A DNA stretch of 64,000 bases from Bacillota bacterium (GCA_023391425.1 JAEWAX010000133.1:80734-144733), one strand, 5' to 3'. Positions 35,580 through 44,436 are shown, counted from the first letter of the stretch. Program-made: numbers and translations. The notes: generated from the sequence alone by a model not told the origin.

Positions 35580-36292
35580 CCTCCCCCTCCTTTCTGGTTA
35601 CTTTATCCGATGTCTCAGCTTCAGATTGAGTAAAAACTCCACCTGAAACCAAGAATTCTGTTTGTATTAATATATATGCGAAAGCTGCTTGTACCTTGCT
35701 TTTTAGGGTTTGTATTATTTTTAAGTTATTGCTACTTTTTAGGGCAGCACAATATCATGGCAAACTATGCTTCACTTTTTGTCACGGCATATATTTAATT
35801 GAAGTGTTTGCCACAATGTTCTGCTGCCAGATGATTTTTTATTATTGTTGGTATGAAAAGCAGCCTATTGAAAATATGCCTCATAATGCCATTTAACAAA
35901 ATAATTGTTGAAGTAGCACTTCCCCTCATCGAGCGGACTGTCCCTTTCACGAAGATAGCCAGACAGAAGTATCATTATCCCTATTGCCGGTCATTGCAAA
36001 TTAGTCCACCACAGACTAATTCAAAGCCAAATTCTATCGCTCACTTGATTTTACAACCAAGGTCTTGGCGCATTTGCTTACGTTGCTGCTGATGTTATCA
36101 GTAGCAATAGGAATGTACCTTTCATACCAGGTATTTAGATGTCAAAGGTCAGTACTGCATTCTGCTTTTTGTGCTTACGCACTTCCTATATTTAAGAAGT
36201 ACTGCACATCTAAAATGATAGCAAAAAACAGACTAAATTCCCGTAGCCTTGTGATACCAACTTATTTCCGTCTAAGTATCACAAAAGTATCA
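35580..36292. repeat. Non-coding stretch rich in inverted repeats
   Basis: No credible gene in about 710 bp. Several palindromes occur. GGCAGCACAATATCATGGCAAAC (35743-35765) is near-complementary to 35807-35829. TTAGTC/GACTAA lies at 36001-36019. TTTAGATGT/ACATCTAAA (36133-36141 with 36206-36214) encloses two AGTACT copies. GTGATAC/GTATCAC (36250-36256 with 36276-36282) lies just after the HTH gene. This could be a control or transfer-origin-like region of the element or decayed DNA; the last hairpin may end the HTH transcript. Confidence 0.5.
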
Positions 36293-36823
36293 TTATAAAA
36301 TTGAATTAATAGCTTGAGAGAAATCAGGGAGAACAAAACCCCAAAGAATAGTTCCCAGTAAGCAGACAGCTCTTTTCTTTTCACGATATAACGTGCTCCG
36401 AGAAATATTAAGCCTACAAGTCAATTCGAGCTCGGTTAGTCTATCCGACTTGCACCTGCTGTATGTGCTGGAAATGATGGTGTATAGCCTCTCACCATTA
36501 TCAGGATGATTTTTCAGCATTTCCAGTGCCTTATCTACAAGAATTATCAGGAACTTGCTGTTCTCAATGTTTTGAATGCTGCGCTCCAGCTTATTTATTT
36601 CAGTATTCGAATTGAGAAGAATCATAATGAAAGTATTCATTTGCTTAGCTTCAGTTGTTTCTACTGGGTTTGAGTCTGTTGCCACAGATGACTTTTCTAC
36701 TCTCCATTGAATCTTTGAATATATATTTAGCAGGAGCTTTGTGTCACAGAACATTTTTCGCTTGTTTAAAGCATTTGGTTCATAAGTAGCTTGCAATTTA
36801 TTAATAAAATTTGACTCATTCAT
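36293..36823 (-). CDS. Phage-type HTH regulator (ArpU/sigma region 4-like)
   Basis: 176 residues. The N-terminal 110 residues are not recognised. The C-terminal LTELELTCRLNISRSTLYREKKRAVCLLGTILWGF resembles the sigma-70 region 4-like helix-turn-helix found in phage late-gene regulators such as ArpU. GAGGTAGGT precedes the ATG. It stands alone between two palindrome-rich spacers inside the skin element, so it is probably a remnant of phage regulation. Confidence 0.6.
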   Translation of the reverse strand: MNESNFINKLQATYEPNALNKRKMFCDTKLLLNIYSKIQWRVEKSSVATDSNPVETTEAKQMNTFIMILLNSNTEINKLERSIQNIENSKFLIILVDKALEMLKNHPDNGERLYTIISSTYSRCKSDRLTELELTCRLNISRSTLYREKKRAVCLLGTILWGFVLPDFSQAINSIL

Positions 36824-36917
36824 TGATTTACCTACCTCTTTTGTTATGTGTTGTAGAAGCTTCTATGGGTAAATTGTAAGGGATATTAGAGAATTGGATA
36901 AGTGTGAACTTTTGTCA

Positions 36918-36970
36918 CCAAAAAAATGAGATGGGGGTGACAAAATGTCACCCCCATCTCATTTTTTTGG
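36918..36970. repeat. Perfect 25-bp inverted repeat with 3-nt loop
   Basis: Positions 36918-36942 and 36946-36970 are exact reverse complements separated by AAA. The stem contains ATGGGGGTGACA and is flanked by seven A and seven T inside the arms. It can act as a bidirectional terminator, but no gene is obviously ended by it. Such long perfect cruciforms are also found at mobile-element ends. Confidence 0.9.
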
Positions 36971-37019
36971 AAATACAATATTTTATTTTCAATATCTTTA
37001 TGTAAAAAACACTAATGCT

Positions 37020-37125
37020 GATATGTTTCCGTGGACGAGGAGGGGCGAGAGGACAGAATGAATGTCTTTCGAACCGTCGGTAGACGGAAACATATCCACG
37101 GCAATCGGTAGATGGAACATATCCA
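37020..37125. repeat. Inverted and direct repeats, possible structured RNA or recombination site
   Basis: GATATGTTTCCGT (37020-37032) is the exact complement of ACGGAAACATATC (37084-37096), enclosing a GC-richer 50-bp segment with GACA...TGTC. The 3' arm is repeated directly: TCGGTAGACGGAAACATATCC (starting 37077) and TCGGTAGATGGAACATATCC (starting 37105). The base composition differs from the AT-rich surroundings. The remaining spacer up to 37322 has only a short C-terminal-like frame remnant on the minus strand (KTFCILGWLSAIKAWSIKRK). Confidence 0.65.
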
Positions 37126-37322
37126 TTCCATTAGCAAGCTAAACTAAATGTGCTCTTCAGCATAAATTGGAATTTTTCGTTTGATTGACCATGCTTTTAT
37201 TGCACTCAACCATCCTAATATGCAAAATGTTTTTAGTAAAACAGGTTCATCACAACAGGGTTGTTTTCTGATGATAGAAACTCTCTCTGTTGAATTGAAT
37301 TAAGCACAATCAATCCACCTTG

Positions 37323-37649
37323 TTATTTCTTCGGCTTGAATTTCGCGCTATAAGCCTTAGCATCTTCGTCATCTGTCAACCATCCGTATCTTTGAAAAAA
37401 TTCCAGCTTTCTCTCATCGGTATCATAGTGCTCTTCTGTTCTTTTTCCTGGTATCCTTTCATTTTCTTTCCCGTTAAAAAAGCGACTTGATTCACCCTCC
37501 CTATAAGATACCGGCTCTCCGTCTTTTATATACTTACCGCAATAAACGTCCTTATATCCGCTATAGGTTTTTTCGTCACCAACCATACCGTCTAATAATC
37601 CATTTGCCAACTTTGCAAGCAGTCCTTTTTCTTCATTAGTTTTCCTCAT
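37323..37649 (-). CDS. Small hypothetical protein co-transcribed with the MerR-type regulator
   Basis: 108 residues, hydrophilic. EKGLLAKLANGLLDGMVGDE is followed by YSGYKDVYCGKYIKDGE, then many charged residues and a Lys-rich end. GGAGGAT precedes the ATG, which overlaps the regulator gene by 14 bp, so the two are coupled. Family not recognised. Confidence 0.6.
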   Translation of the reverse strand: MRKTNEEKGLLAKLANGLLDGMVGDEKTYSGYKDVYCGKYIKDGEPVSYREGESSRFFNGKENERIPGKRTEEHYDTDERKLEFFQRYGWLTDDEDAKAYSAKFKPKK

Positions 37650-38340
37650 GACAATCCTCCATTACATGAATTTCAATATGCTCCGAATCATAAGCACCTA
37701 GTGGATACTCTCTTATCCAACCCTCAACTTGGAGTACCTTACCGCATTTTTCGCAATTATAACTGCCCTCAGAATTAAAGCTATACACAATATCCGCTCC
37801 CATATCATCATCAAATCTACTTTCGTTTGATGTTTCATCCCAGAGGTAGTCCTCCAAATCAACTTTCTGCTCTACGCTACAATGAGGGCATTTAACTGTG
37901 CGCATAAGTGTGACGGGGCGATAGCCATACATGTCATCAACATCCATAAATGTCTCGCCTGCCTGCTCTCTCTTCTGTATTTCGTACCAGAAATAGTTTA
38001 TCGACATAGAGTCATACTCCACATCATTTTCTAACAGCTCTTCAGAAAGAAGTAACGAACCACGCTTTCTTTTCATTTCCTCCTCTATTATAAGCCTGCG
38101 TTCGGTGATTGCTTCTAGGAGCGTCAACTCACCATCCTGTACCTTCTTGATATCTCCACAAGTTAAACCAAACTTTGTGAGGACGATCAGCTTTTTAAGT
38201 GTTGCAACATCCCTCTCCGTATATTCAGCGTTCTTACTATCATTGATTGCTATTTCAGGGACAAATACTCCATGCTTCTTGAAATATTTAATTCTGTCCC
38301 TGTTGATTCCTAGTTTTTTTGTAACTTCTTTGGCCTGCAT
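37636..38340 (-). CDS. MerR-type HTH regulator with zinc-binding C-terminal domain
   Basis: About 234 residues from the ATG at 38340 (AAGGTGGTGG upstream; GTG codons at 38355/38352 overlap that site). The N-terminal MQAKEVTKKLGINRDRIKYF, KKHGVFVPE and YTERDVATLKKLIVLTKFG are a MerR winged helix. A helical segment follows. The C-terminal region has CPHCSVEQ and CEKCGKVLQ pairs that likely bind zinc. It may regulate the operon it lies beside. The ligand is unknown. Confidence 0.7.
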   Translation of the reverse strand: MQAKEVTKKLGINRDRIKYFKKHGVFVPEIAINDSKNAEYTERDVATLKKLIVLTKFGLTCGDIKKVQDGELTLLEAITERRLIIEEEMKRKRGSLLLSEELLENDVEYDSMSINYFWYEIQKREQAGETFMDVDDMYGYRPVTLMRTVKCPHCSVEQKVDLEDYLWDETSNESRFDDDMGADIVYSFNSEGSYNCEKCGKVLQVEGWIREYPLGAYDSEHIEIHVMEDCHEEN

Positions 38341-38569
38341 TATTTGCGCCACCACCTTTCAATAAGTATGATACACTACAGGGACAATGTCCCCGTCAAG
38401 TGTTTTTTGCAAAATAATAATAAATTATTTCCTTAAGGCCCTTTATCTCATAAAATTCTGATTTATTGCTCAGTTTATTATTTTTCATTGCCACAGTAGT
38501 ATATTTTACTCAGTCTTTTCAAATGTTCCTACTGCGTGTCACATTAATGGTAAACGGGATCACATTACA

Positions 38570-39712
38570 CTAATCTTTACAAATAATAATGGTTCCTTCC
38601 ATGGCATAATAATTCAATGTTAACTGAGGGTAATCTTTTACAAAACTAAAAATATACTTATGGTATTCATCAATACCACATGGATGAACTTCAAAAATTC
38701 TATAAAATTCATTTGTCTCTAATCCGTTTTTAAGTACTGCATACCCCACTATTCCATCTTCTTCGCTACCTTTTTTCCTAATAAAAATCTTTTTAATTCT
38801 AAAATCAAAGCTATATATCTCATCATTTGGTTTCACTAACAACGGCAATACCTTTATTTCATTAGGTAGCTCGCTTATATCATTTTGTACATCAATAAAG
38901 AATGATATATATTCAACAGCTTTGGATTGAGCATTCTCTTTCATAACTTGCTTAAAACTAATGTTTTGGATTCTCTGACTATTTTTAAGACAGTTTGACA
39001 ACTGATCTTTAACCTCTATAAGAATCTCTTCTGACTTTTGTTGTACATAATCATTTACTTCTTTAACCTTATCCAAAGCACTCTCCATGGGATAGGGTGT
39101 CCCATCATATATGAAATCTTTAATTAAAAACTCATCATTAGAACCTATAATAAAGCTAGTCTTAACCGTAACAAGAATTGTCTTGATATGCTTAATGTAG
39201 TTATCAAAAGCTTGCAAATATAGAAAGGTTTGATTGACTTTATTCGCATCCAATAATGCTTTTAATTTTAAAAATGCTGTAACTGTGTCTAGCTTTCTGT
39301 TGACTTTTTTTATTAACTGCCTATCCATAATATTAAAAGATTCATCACCAAACAAAGCAGCATTTATAATTTGAAATAGAATATCAAAGCTCATTCTAGC
39401 ATAGTGAAAAAACTCAACTATGGTTTTTCTTAAAAAGATACTATCATCAATATCAAATCCTGCAATTTTCAAGTCAGTACAATGCAAATCGCTCTCTTTT
39501 ACAGATGCAGAACCAGTTTCGACAGCTTCTTGTAAAATCTTTGACTGCTGTGCTTTTAGTGAATCTACTCTGTTTTTATGTACATTTACTAACAGTTGAT
39601 ATGATAAATCCATATATGTAAGCATCTCTTTTAGGCTATCAACATATTGCCAAGTATCATATACCTTTTGATGTGCTAGTTCTTTTTGAAACTCTTTAAT
39701 ATCTAAACTCAT
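38570..39712 (-). CDS. Unknown protein, last gene of the two-nuclease operon
   Basis: 380 residues, mostly helical by composition, without TM segments or known motifs. The N-terminal DTWQYVDSLKEMLTYMDLSY, a central helical region (KKVNRKLDTVTAFLKLKALL) and a C-terminal alpha/beta part (IVGYAVLKNGLETNEFYRIF) are visible. GAGGAGG precedes the ATG, 1 bp after the upstream gene. Its place at the end of a compact six-gene unit with two nuclease genes suggests an antiviral or mobile-element role. Confidence 0.55.
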   Translation of the reverse strand: MSLDIKEFQKELAHQKVYDTWQYVDSLKEMLTYMDLSYQLLVNVHKNRVDSLKAQQSKILQEAVETGSASVKESDLHCTDLKIAGFDIDDSIFLRKTIVEFFHYARMSFDILFQIINAALFGDESFNIMDRQLIKKVNRKLDTVTAFLKLKALLDANKVNQTFLYLQAFDNYIKHIKTILVTVKTSFIIGSNDEFLIKDFIYDGTPYPMESALDKVKEVNDYVQQKSEEILIEVKDQLSNCLKNSQRIQNISFKQVMKENAQSKAVEYISFFIDVQNDISELPNEIKVLPLLVKPNDEIYSFDFRIKKIFIRKKGSEEDGIVGYAVLKNGLETNEFYRIFEVHPCGIDEYHKYIFSFVKDYPQLTLNYYAMEGTIIICKD

Positions 39713-39713
39713 T

Positions 39714-40160
39714 CTATGCTTCCTCCTCTATACATCCGTCAAACACTAACAACTGTTCTATGGGTAAACATTTCCTTAAAAATTGAGTTAAATCCATATC
39801 TCTAACAACTACCCCACCACAAAGTGAACCTTTGAAAGTATACTCTTTACCTTCAATATCTGTAATAACCATCTCCCAGTTGCCTATGTCTGTCGCATAG
39901 CAAACCAGTTGGTCACTATTTATGTACTGTGAAAAAAGTGTCAGTATTTCCTTAACCACAGGTCTTCCGATAGCAAACTGATATCTTCTGCAGATTTCTA
40001 ATTTACCAAATCCATTAGCATACTTATATCCTGTAAACCATACTCTGCCACAAGCGGATATAGTCAAATGCTGTTCCACTTCGTCTTCAGGAAGAGGTTC
40101 TGGACCATAGCATATATTATTGGATACAATTCTTACCTTTTGTATCTGCAATCGGAACAC
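39714..40160 (-). CDS. Unknown protein of the two-nuclease operon
   Basis: About 149 residues if started at GTG 40160 (AAAAGGA upstream, 9 bp after the previous stop). An upstream in-frame start at 40217 would overlap the previous gene by 49 bp. HLTISACGRVWFTGYKYANG and CRRYQFAIGRPVVKEILTLF are visible; the family is not recognised. The mixed alpha/beta composition would suit a small accessory or immunity protein. Confidence 0.55.
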   Translation of the reverse strand: MFRLQIQKVRIVSNNICYGPEPLPEDEVEQHLTISACGRVWFTGYKYANGFGKLEICRRYQFAIGRPVVKEILTLFSQYINSDQLVCYATDIGNWEMVITDIEGKEYTFKGSLCGGVVVRDMDLTQFLRKCLPIEQLLVFDGCIEEEA

Positions 40161-40168
40161 CCACTGTG

Positions 40169-41005
40169 CTATTCCTTTTTTAAAGCTGGCAAGACTGCCT
40201 CTAAATACTGCTGCCAATAATCCTTATCGCCTTCCATATCATTAAGCCAATAGTACATAAACAAGATTTCAAATTCCTGCTTTCTGCCTTTTATAAATGA
40301 TTTTTTCGGCATCTTTCTATACATTGAATCCAGGTTAAAGAGATTACTTTTCTGTTTATAATCATAATCATACTTTCTCCAAGTATATTGGCTCTTCTTT
40401 CTATGTGTTGAAGGCCAAATATCCTCATTTTCATAAAAACTATTTATCCAGTCGTAAGCAAAAGCAAGAAGATTAACCTGGTGTTTTGCCCATGTTTTAT
40501 CGATCCAATCCGTTATTTCTTCCGATATTAATGGTATCCCAAAACTAAACCGCTGTTCACTCTCAACCCTGTGATAGTCTTTAATAAAAAGAAATAACAT
40601 TTCTGTCTGATCCTTGAGGAAGGAAAATTTTTTAATAAGCCTTGAGTAGCAATCATATGATGCATTTCTAAATTCACTGTCACTATCATACAAAAAGAAC
40701 AGCTCATTCTCCTTCATAATGTTTCCAATGTACCTATGCATCTGCTTCCCATACTCATTATATATGCCGACAGCCCATTCTCTAACTTCAGGCTCATACT
40801 CCCTAAGCTGTTTACGATACTTCTCCAGCTTTTCATTAAGTAGTACAGTTTTTTCATCAGCTTCCGTAGTATTCTGATAGTTGTTAAAATACTCAAATAC
40901 ATAATCAACACAAATTTTCATGTTTTGAGTGCGTGCATCAAGGTCAAACTCATTAAGTTTATCTTCTTTTTTCCTTCGGACAATGTATTCCTCAATAGTA
41001 AGCAT
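40169..41005 (-). CDS. Unknown helical protein of the two-nuclease operon
   Basis: 278 residues rich in Tyr, Trp, Lys and Glu. The start MLTIEEYIVRRKKEDKLNEF has GAGGTG upstream. Repeated aromatic segments (FSFLKDQTEMLFLFIKDYHR, YWLNDMEGDKDYWQQYLEAV) occur. No catalytic motif or TM segment was seen, and the family is not recognised. Confidence 0.55.
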   Translation of the reverse strand: MLTIEEYIVRRKKEDKLNEFDLDARTQNMKICVDYVFEYFNNYQNTTEADEKTVLLNEKLEKYRKQLREYEPEVREWAVGIYNEYGKQMHRYIGNIMKENELFFLYDSDSEFRNASYDCYSRLIKKFSFLKDQTEMLFLFIKDYHRVESEQRFSFGIPLISEEITDWIDKTWAKHQVNLLAFAYDWINSFYENEDIWPSTHRKKSQYTWRKYDYDYKQKSNLFNLDSMYRKMPKKSFIKGRKQEFEILFMYYWLNDMEGDKDYWQQYLEAVLPALKKE

Positions 41006-41036
41006 ATGAACACCTCAAACTTTCACTCTTCCTTCA

Positions 41037-41399
41037 CTATTTATTAACCTTATTAATAGAGTCAAATAATTTAGCTGGTGATAATTTACTTAGCTCCCTG
41101 TTGTCAGCCAACACGCGTTTAGCTTTATTGTGTATAAACACATCAGCGTCATGTTCTTCAAAGCCTTTTTCAAGAATTAGGTATTGATACAATTCTCTAC
41201 AAGAGTACAACATGAACTTTTCATTACGAAACGCATTAGTTGCTTCCTCTCTATCTGCATCACATACCTTCATCAATACTCGCAGGATTTCTTCGTCCTT
41301 AACTTTTGCTTCGTACAAAGCAGCAGTTACAAGTTTTATTTCATTCCTTATAGCTCGGCGTTCTTCCAATGAATCTAAATAAATATCCGTTCCCTCCAA
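41037..41399 (-). CDS. Small unknown protein of the two-nuclease operon
   Basis: Up to 120 residues, all-helical by composition (NEIKLVTAALYEAKVKDEEI, FMLYSCRELYQYLILEKGFE). The start is unclear: TTG at 41399 sits in the ribosome site TTGGAGGG, while the codon properly spaced from GGAGG is ATT at 41384. A non-standard start would imply low or regulated expression. It begins 3 bp after the upstream nuclease gene. Confidence 0.5.
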   Translation of the reverse strand: MEGTDIYLDSLEERRAIRNEIKLVTAALYEAKVKDEEILRVLMKVCDADREEATNAFRNEKFMLYSCRELYQYLILEKGFEEHDADVFIHNKAKRVLADNRELSKLSPAKLFDSINKVNK

Positions 41400-41402
41400 T
41401 AA

Positions 41403-42410
41403 TTAACTCCATGTCTTAACCTTAAGTAACTCAGCAATTTCCTGTATTTCGGGTAAATTCTCTATCTCCAGAATTTGTGTCAAATCAAATACTCGTGTAC
41501 CCATTGGTGCTCTAGGCGTTATCTTCTTGAAGTCTGTCTCATAGAATTTATCAACGAAGAAATATCTTTCACCGGTCATCACATATCCATAGTTCTTTCC
41601 ATCTTCTATAGCTCTGACTATCTGCTGCTTTCTGTCATCGGTCAATTTCCCAAGTTCATCTTTATACTCAATGCCATCTTCCGTAGTAACTGCTGTAATG
41701 ATTGCTATGATTTTTCCAACGGCTCTTACGCTTTTTTCTTTATACAGCCCAAGATAATCGTGTGTGCTAAAACCGCGTCCAATATTATCATAGTAAAGAT
41801 TTTCACTAACGTTAAAATTAAATGTGGTACCTGCCAGTTGCACTCTCATGCGCTTCCATGAATCTGAAACAATGATGAGCTTATCGTTATAGCAGTAATT
41901 TAGGTAATCGTCCAAAACCTCCTGCATTTCATAATCCTTATCATCAATAACATCTCGTATCGCATCAATAATCCCTTCAAAGGTAGTATTAACGTGCATC
42001 ACTGGATATGTCTGTGTGGTGTTATATTCCTTCAAATGCTCTTCGAATTCTTTTTTCTTTTCTGGATTCATCAACTCCGGTGCCAAAGTAATCATCACTT
42101 TATATTTTTCATCGCTGAAAGATTTCAAATGACGTAGTAGCTGATCTGAATAAAACCAGTCAGACATTTTTGTCTCAACAACAATTTTAAAGCTTTCCTG
42201 TGTGATTGTAGCATCCGGGATACTCTCGACACTTTTTTCCTGAAGATTGAAAACAATCTCTGGTTCAAAGGCGTCAGAAAAGAACTCCGATTTCAAAAAG
42301 CGAAAGAACTTGTCTGAAGAGTATGAATAAAGCCGAGACAATAGCAGCATCGTATTTGCTGTAGCAACATTTTCTTTCTCATGGTATCTTTGGAAATAGT
42401 GTATCTTCAT
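41403..42410 (-). CDS. PD-(D/E)XK nuclease family protein
   Basis: 335 residues. ESIPDATITQESFKIVVETKMSDW carries the D-(x)n-ExK core of a PD-(D/E)XK nuclease (Asp at about 67, Glu-x-Lys at about 78-80). The domain sits in the first 140 residues, after an N-terminal YFQRYHEKENVATANTMLLL. The rest is alpha/beta (FNFNVSENLYYDNIGRGFST, GYVMTGERYFFVDKFYETDF) and may recognise target or partner. An AAGGAG site precedes the ATG, 14 bp after the first nuclease gene. Confidence 0.75.
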   Translation of the reverse strand: MKIHYFQRYHEKENVATANTMLLLSRLYSYSSDKFFRFLKSEFFSDAFEPEIVFNLQEKSVESIPDATITQESFKIVVETKMSDWFYSDQLLRHLKSFSDEKYKVMITLAPELMNPEKKKEFEEHLKEYNTTQTYPVMHVNTTFEGIIDAIRDVIDDKDYEMQEVLDDYLNYCYNDKLIIVSDSWKRMRVQLAGTTFNFNVSENLYYDNIGRGFSTHDYLGLYKEKSVRAVGKIIAIITAVTTEDGIEYKDELGKLTDDRKQQIVRAIEDGKNYGYVMTGERYFFVDKFYETDFKKITPRAPMGTRVFDLTQILEIENLPEIQEIAELLKVKTWS

Positions 42411-42424
42411 AATTGGTTGTCTCC

Positions 42425-44038
42425 TTACCGCATTTTTGCATTACAAATAGTATTTTGAAATCTTCTTTGCATTTCTTCCTCTAGATCATTATCATAGTCC
42501 TTTGTGTGCTTATACATTGCATTAATAAAATCATCAAAGTAAGGCACCTCATCAAACAGGCTTTTATTTTCAACAAAGAAATTACAGATTTCTCTGTAAT
42601 AAACGATAGTATATTTTTCACCACACGAAAACTTACTTAGTTCAATGCGATTGTAATTCGGTGAAAAAATGAAGCAGCTAGCAGTTTTCTTACGATACTC
42701 ATCATCAGATGTAACAAATTGATAGTATTTTTTTAGCTGCGATTGTACTTGATCACTGTAGATATCATGTCGGTCATCTATACCGTTGATGCTCGATTTA
42801 ATTTTATTTTCTATTACAATGGCATTATTTTCGTCAGAAATAAGCAGGTCAATGTTTTTCTTTTCTCTCTCAATGCTAAAATCCGTTTGTATCTCGATAT
42901 GTAGAACATCACTAGCAAAACGAGTAAAAGCCTCTCTATTTATATTAAAAAAGTGAGCAAACATATTTGAAAAAGCCAGTTCATTGTCTTCCTGTCTGAT
43001 TATTTTTAGGAAATTGAAATATGGATCTTTTTGAAGATCCGACAACTCAGAAATTGCTTGTGTCGTATTAGCATCTTCCCATAACTCTCTGTTCTCAATT
43101 ATCTGATTCAAATCAGCGAAAGAATCCGGCTTATCATTTTCGTTGTAGAATTCCCTTAATGTTTGTTTGCCAAATCCTTTATTTGTACGAATGAAAAAAG
43201 TGTTGCCACCACTTATAGATGAATCGTCTGTAATATATATCTGATTTTTTGGCTTGATAACCTTATCTGCAACAAAGGTAGTATAAGCATTTTTTTCTTC
43301 TTGAAGACTGCCGTGATATGAGTTTTCATTAAATAAATCTACAAGACTTATACCGCCATAGGTCAGTCCTAATGCAACTTGTCCTTTATATCTCTCTTCT
43401 CGTGAAAGTTTGCTGTCGGCAAAATCAAGAATTGTAACCCCCTCGGCCTTGGCTAGTACTTTATATGTTTTCGAGGCAAATTTTCGTACCAACAAAACAG
43501 TTATTCTATTTTCTCCATGAGATAATTCTATTGTTCCTTGTGAATTGAGATAAATATAGTTTTTCCCATCATCTGCCTTATAGAGATTTATGATTTCATG
43601 ACCTATATTATCGCCCTCTGATAAATATGCTCCAACATACATTTTGTTAATTATTATTTCACAGCTCATTAGTGTTGGGTTTACTTTTACTGTGGTTTTT
43701 TGTTTATATTCAACCGGAGCGATTCTTTCATCTGATGACAGAAACAAGCGAAATCTTCTGAGATGTGATAAGTACCCACTTACAAGTGAATTTACATTAC
43801 CAGTCGAGTTCTCAGAAAGAGCTTTTATCAATGTATTCTTTGCCTCATTCTCAAAATCAGCAGCAGTCACTGCATTCCAGAACAGTTCTTTGCTTCCTTT
43901 TCTCCAAATGTAGAAGGTGTCCACATAAGCGGTATTGATCGTTGCTTTTGAAATGTTCTGGCTATTTAGGAAGTTCTTATATAAAGCACGCAGTTCATCA
44001 TACGATATAGCTTTCATTTTGTTTATATCCAAAGTCAC
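42425..44038 (-). CDS. Large protein with C-terminal PD-(D/E)XK (DUF4420/PDDEXK_4-like) nuclease domain
   Basis: About 537 residues. The N-terminal ~330 residues are unknown (LRALYKNFLNSQNISKATIN, SLVSGYLSHLRRFRLFLSSD). From about 345 it matches PDDEXK_4-type nucleases: NMFAHFFNINREAFTRFASD, then KKNIDLLISDENNAIVIENK (Asp and ExK core), then DQVQSQLKKYYQFV and ASCFIFSPNYN. First gene of the six-gene operon. GTG 44038 overlaps the poly-G ribosome site; TTG 44032 or ATG 44017 are alternatives. Confidence 0.75.
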   Translation of the reverse strand: MTLDINKMKAISYDELRALYKNFLNSQNISKATINTAYVDTFYIWRKGSKELFWNAVTAADFENEAKNTLIKALSENSTGNVNSLVSGYLSHLRRFRLFLSSDERIAPVEYKQKTTVKVNPTLMSCEIIINKMYVGAYLSEGDNIGHEIINLYKADDGKNYIYLNSQGTIELSHGENRITVLLVRKFASKTYKVLAKAEGVTILDFADSKLSREERYKGQVALGLTYGGISLVDLFNENSYHGSLQEEKNAYTTFVADKVIKPKNQIYITDDSSISGGNTFFIRTNKGFGKQTLREFYNENDKPDSFADLNQIIENRELWEDANTTQAISELSDLQKDPYFNFLKIIRQEDNELAFSNMFAHFFNINREAFTRFASDVLHIEIQTDFSIEREKKNIDLLISDENNAIVIENKIKSSINGIDDRHDIYSDQVQSQLKKYYQFVTSDDEYRKKTASCFIFSPNYNRIELSKFSCGEKYTIVYYREICNFFVENKSLFDEVPYFDDFINAMYKHTKDYDNDLEEEMQRRFQNTICNAKMR

Positions 44039-44051
44039 CCCCCCCTTTATT

Positions 44052-44436
44052 CAATACTATTAATCTTTCAAGCCACTTCAATATGTAGCCACTCTTAAAC
44101 AAATCTAATAATGCGCCTTCACAAAACGCTCAGCTCTAACAGAACCTATAATAAGCGCAAGCACACACTGTGCATTCAAATTTGAAACATCGGCATTCTT
44201 CATAGATTCTGTACCCAATTCAAGGCCATTACTTTGAGAATATCTCCATAGCGGGTAAGCTCCATATCTTTATTACTTTCTTCAATGGTGTAAACATCAT
44301 CCATGAAGTTATGTACCATTTCGGAATAACCCACAAAAGGCATCCGTATCGTATGTTCCAGCGTTTCATTGTTTTCTTTATCAACAACCCATTCAATAAA
44401 AAAATCACTACCATTGTCAATACAATCAATGTGCAT
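44052..44436 (-). pseudogene. DUF6508-like gene broken by two single-base deletions
   Basis: The first frame reads MHIDCIDNGSDFFIEWVVDK, MPFVGYSEMVHNFMDDVY, MELTRYGDILK. The next frame reads SNGLELGTESMKNADVSNLN and CVLALIIGSVRAERF, and the third GALLDLFKSGYILKWLERL. Restoring one A near 44233 and one T near 44125, both in homopolymers, yields one continuous protein resembling the DUF6508 family. No clear ribosome site precedes the ATG. The family has no known function and is frequent on clostridial mobile elements. Confidence 0.7.

Noticed and set aside
35696..36298. Several 66-79 codon plus-strand frames in the palindrome-rich spacer
   Set aside because: Cys/Ile/Phe-rich composition, no ribosome sites and mutual overlaps suggest chance frames.
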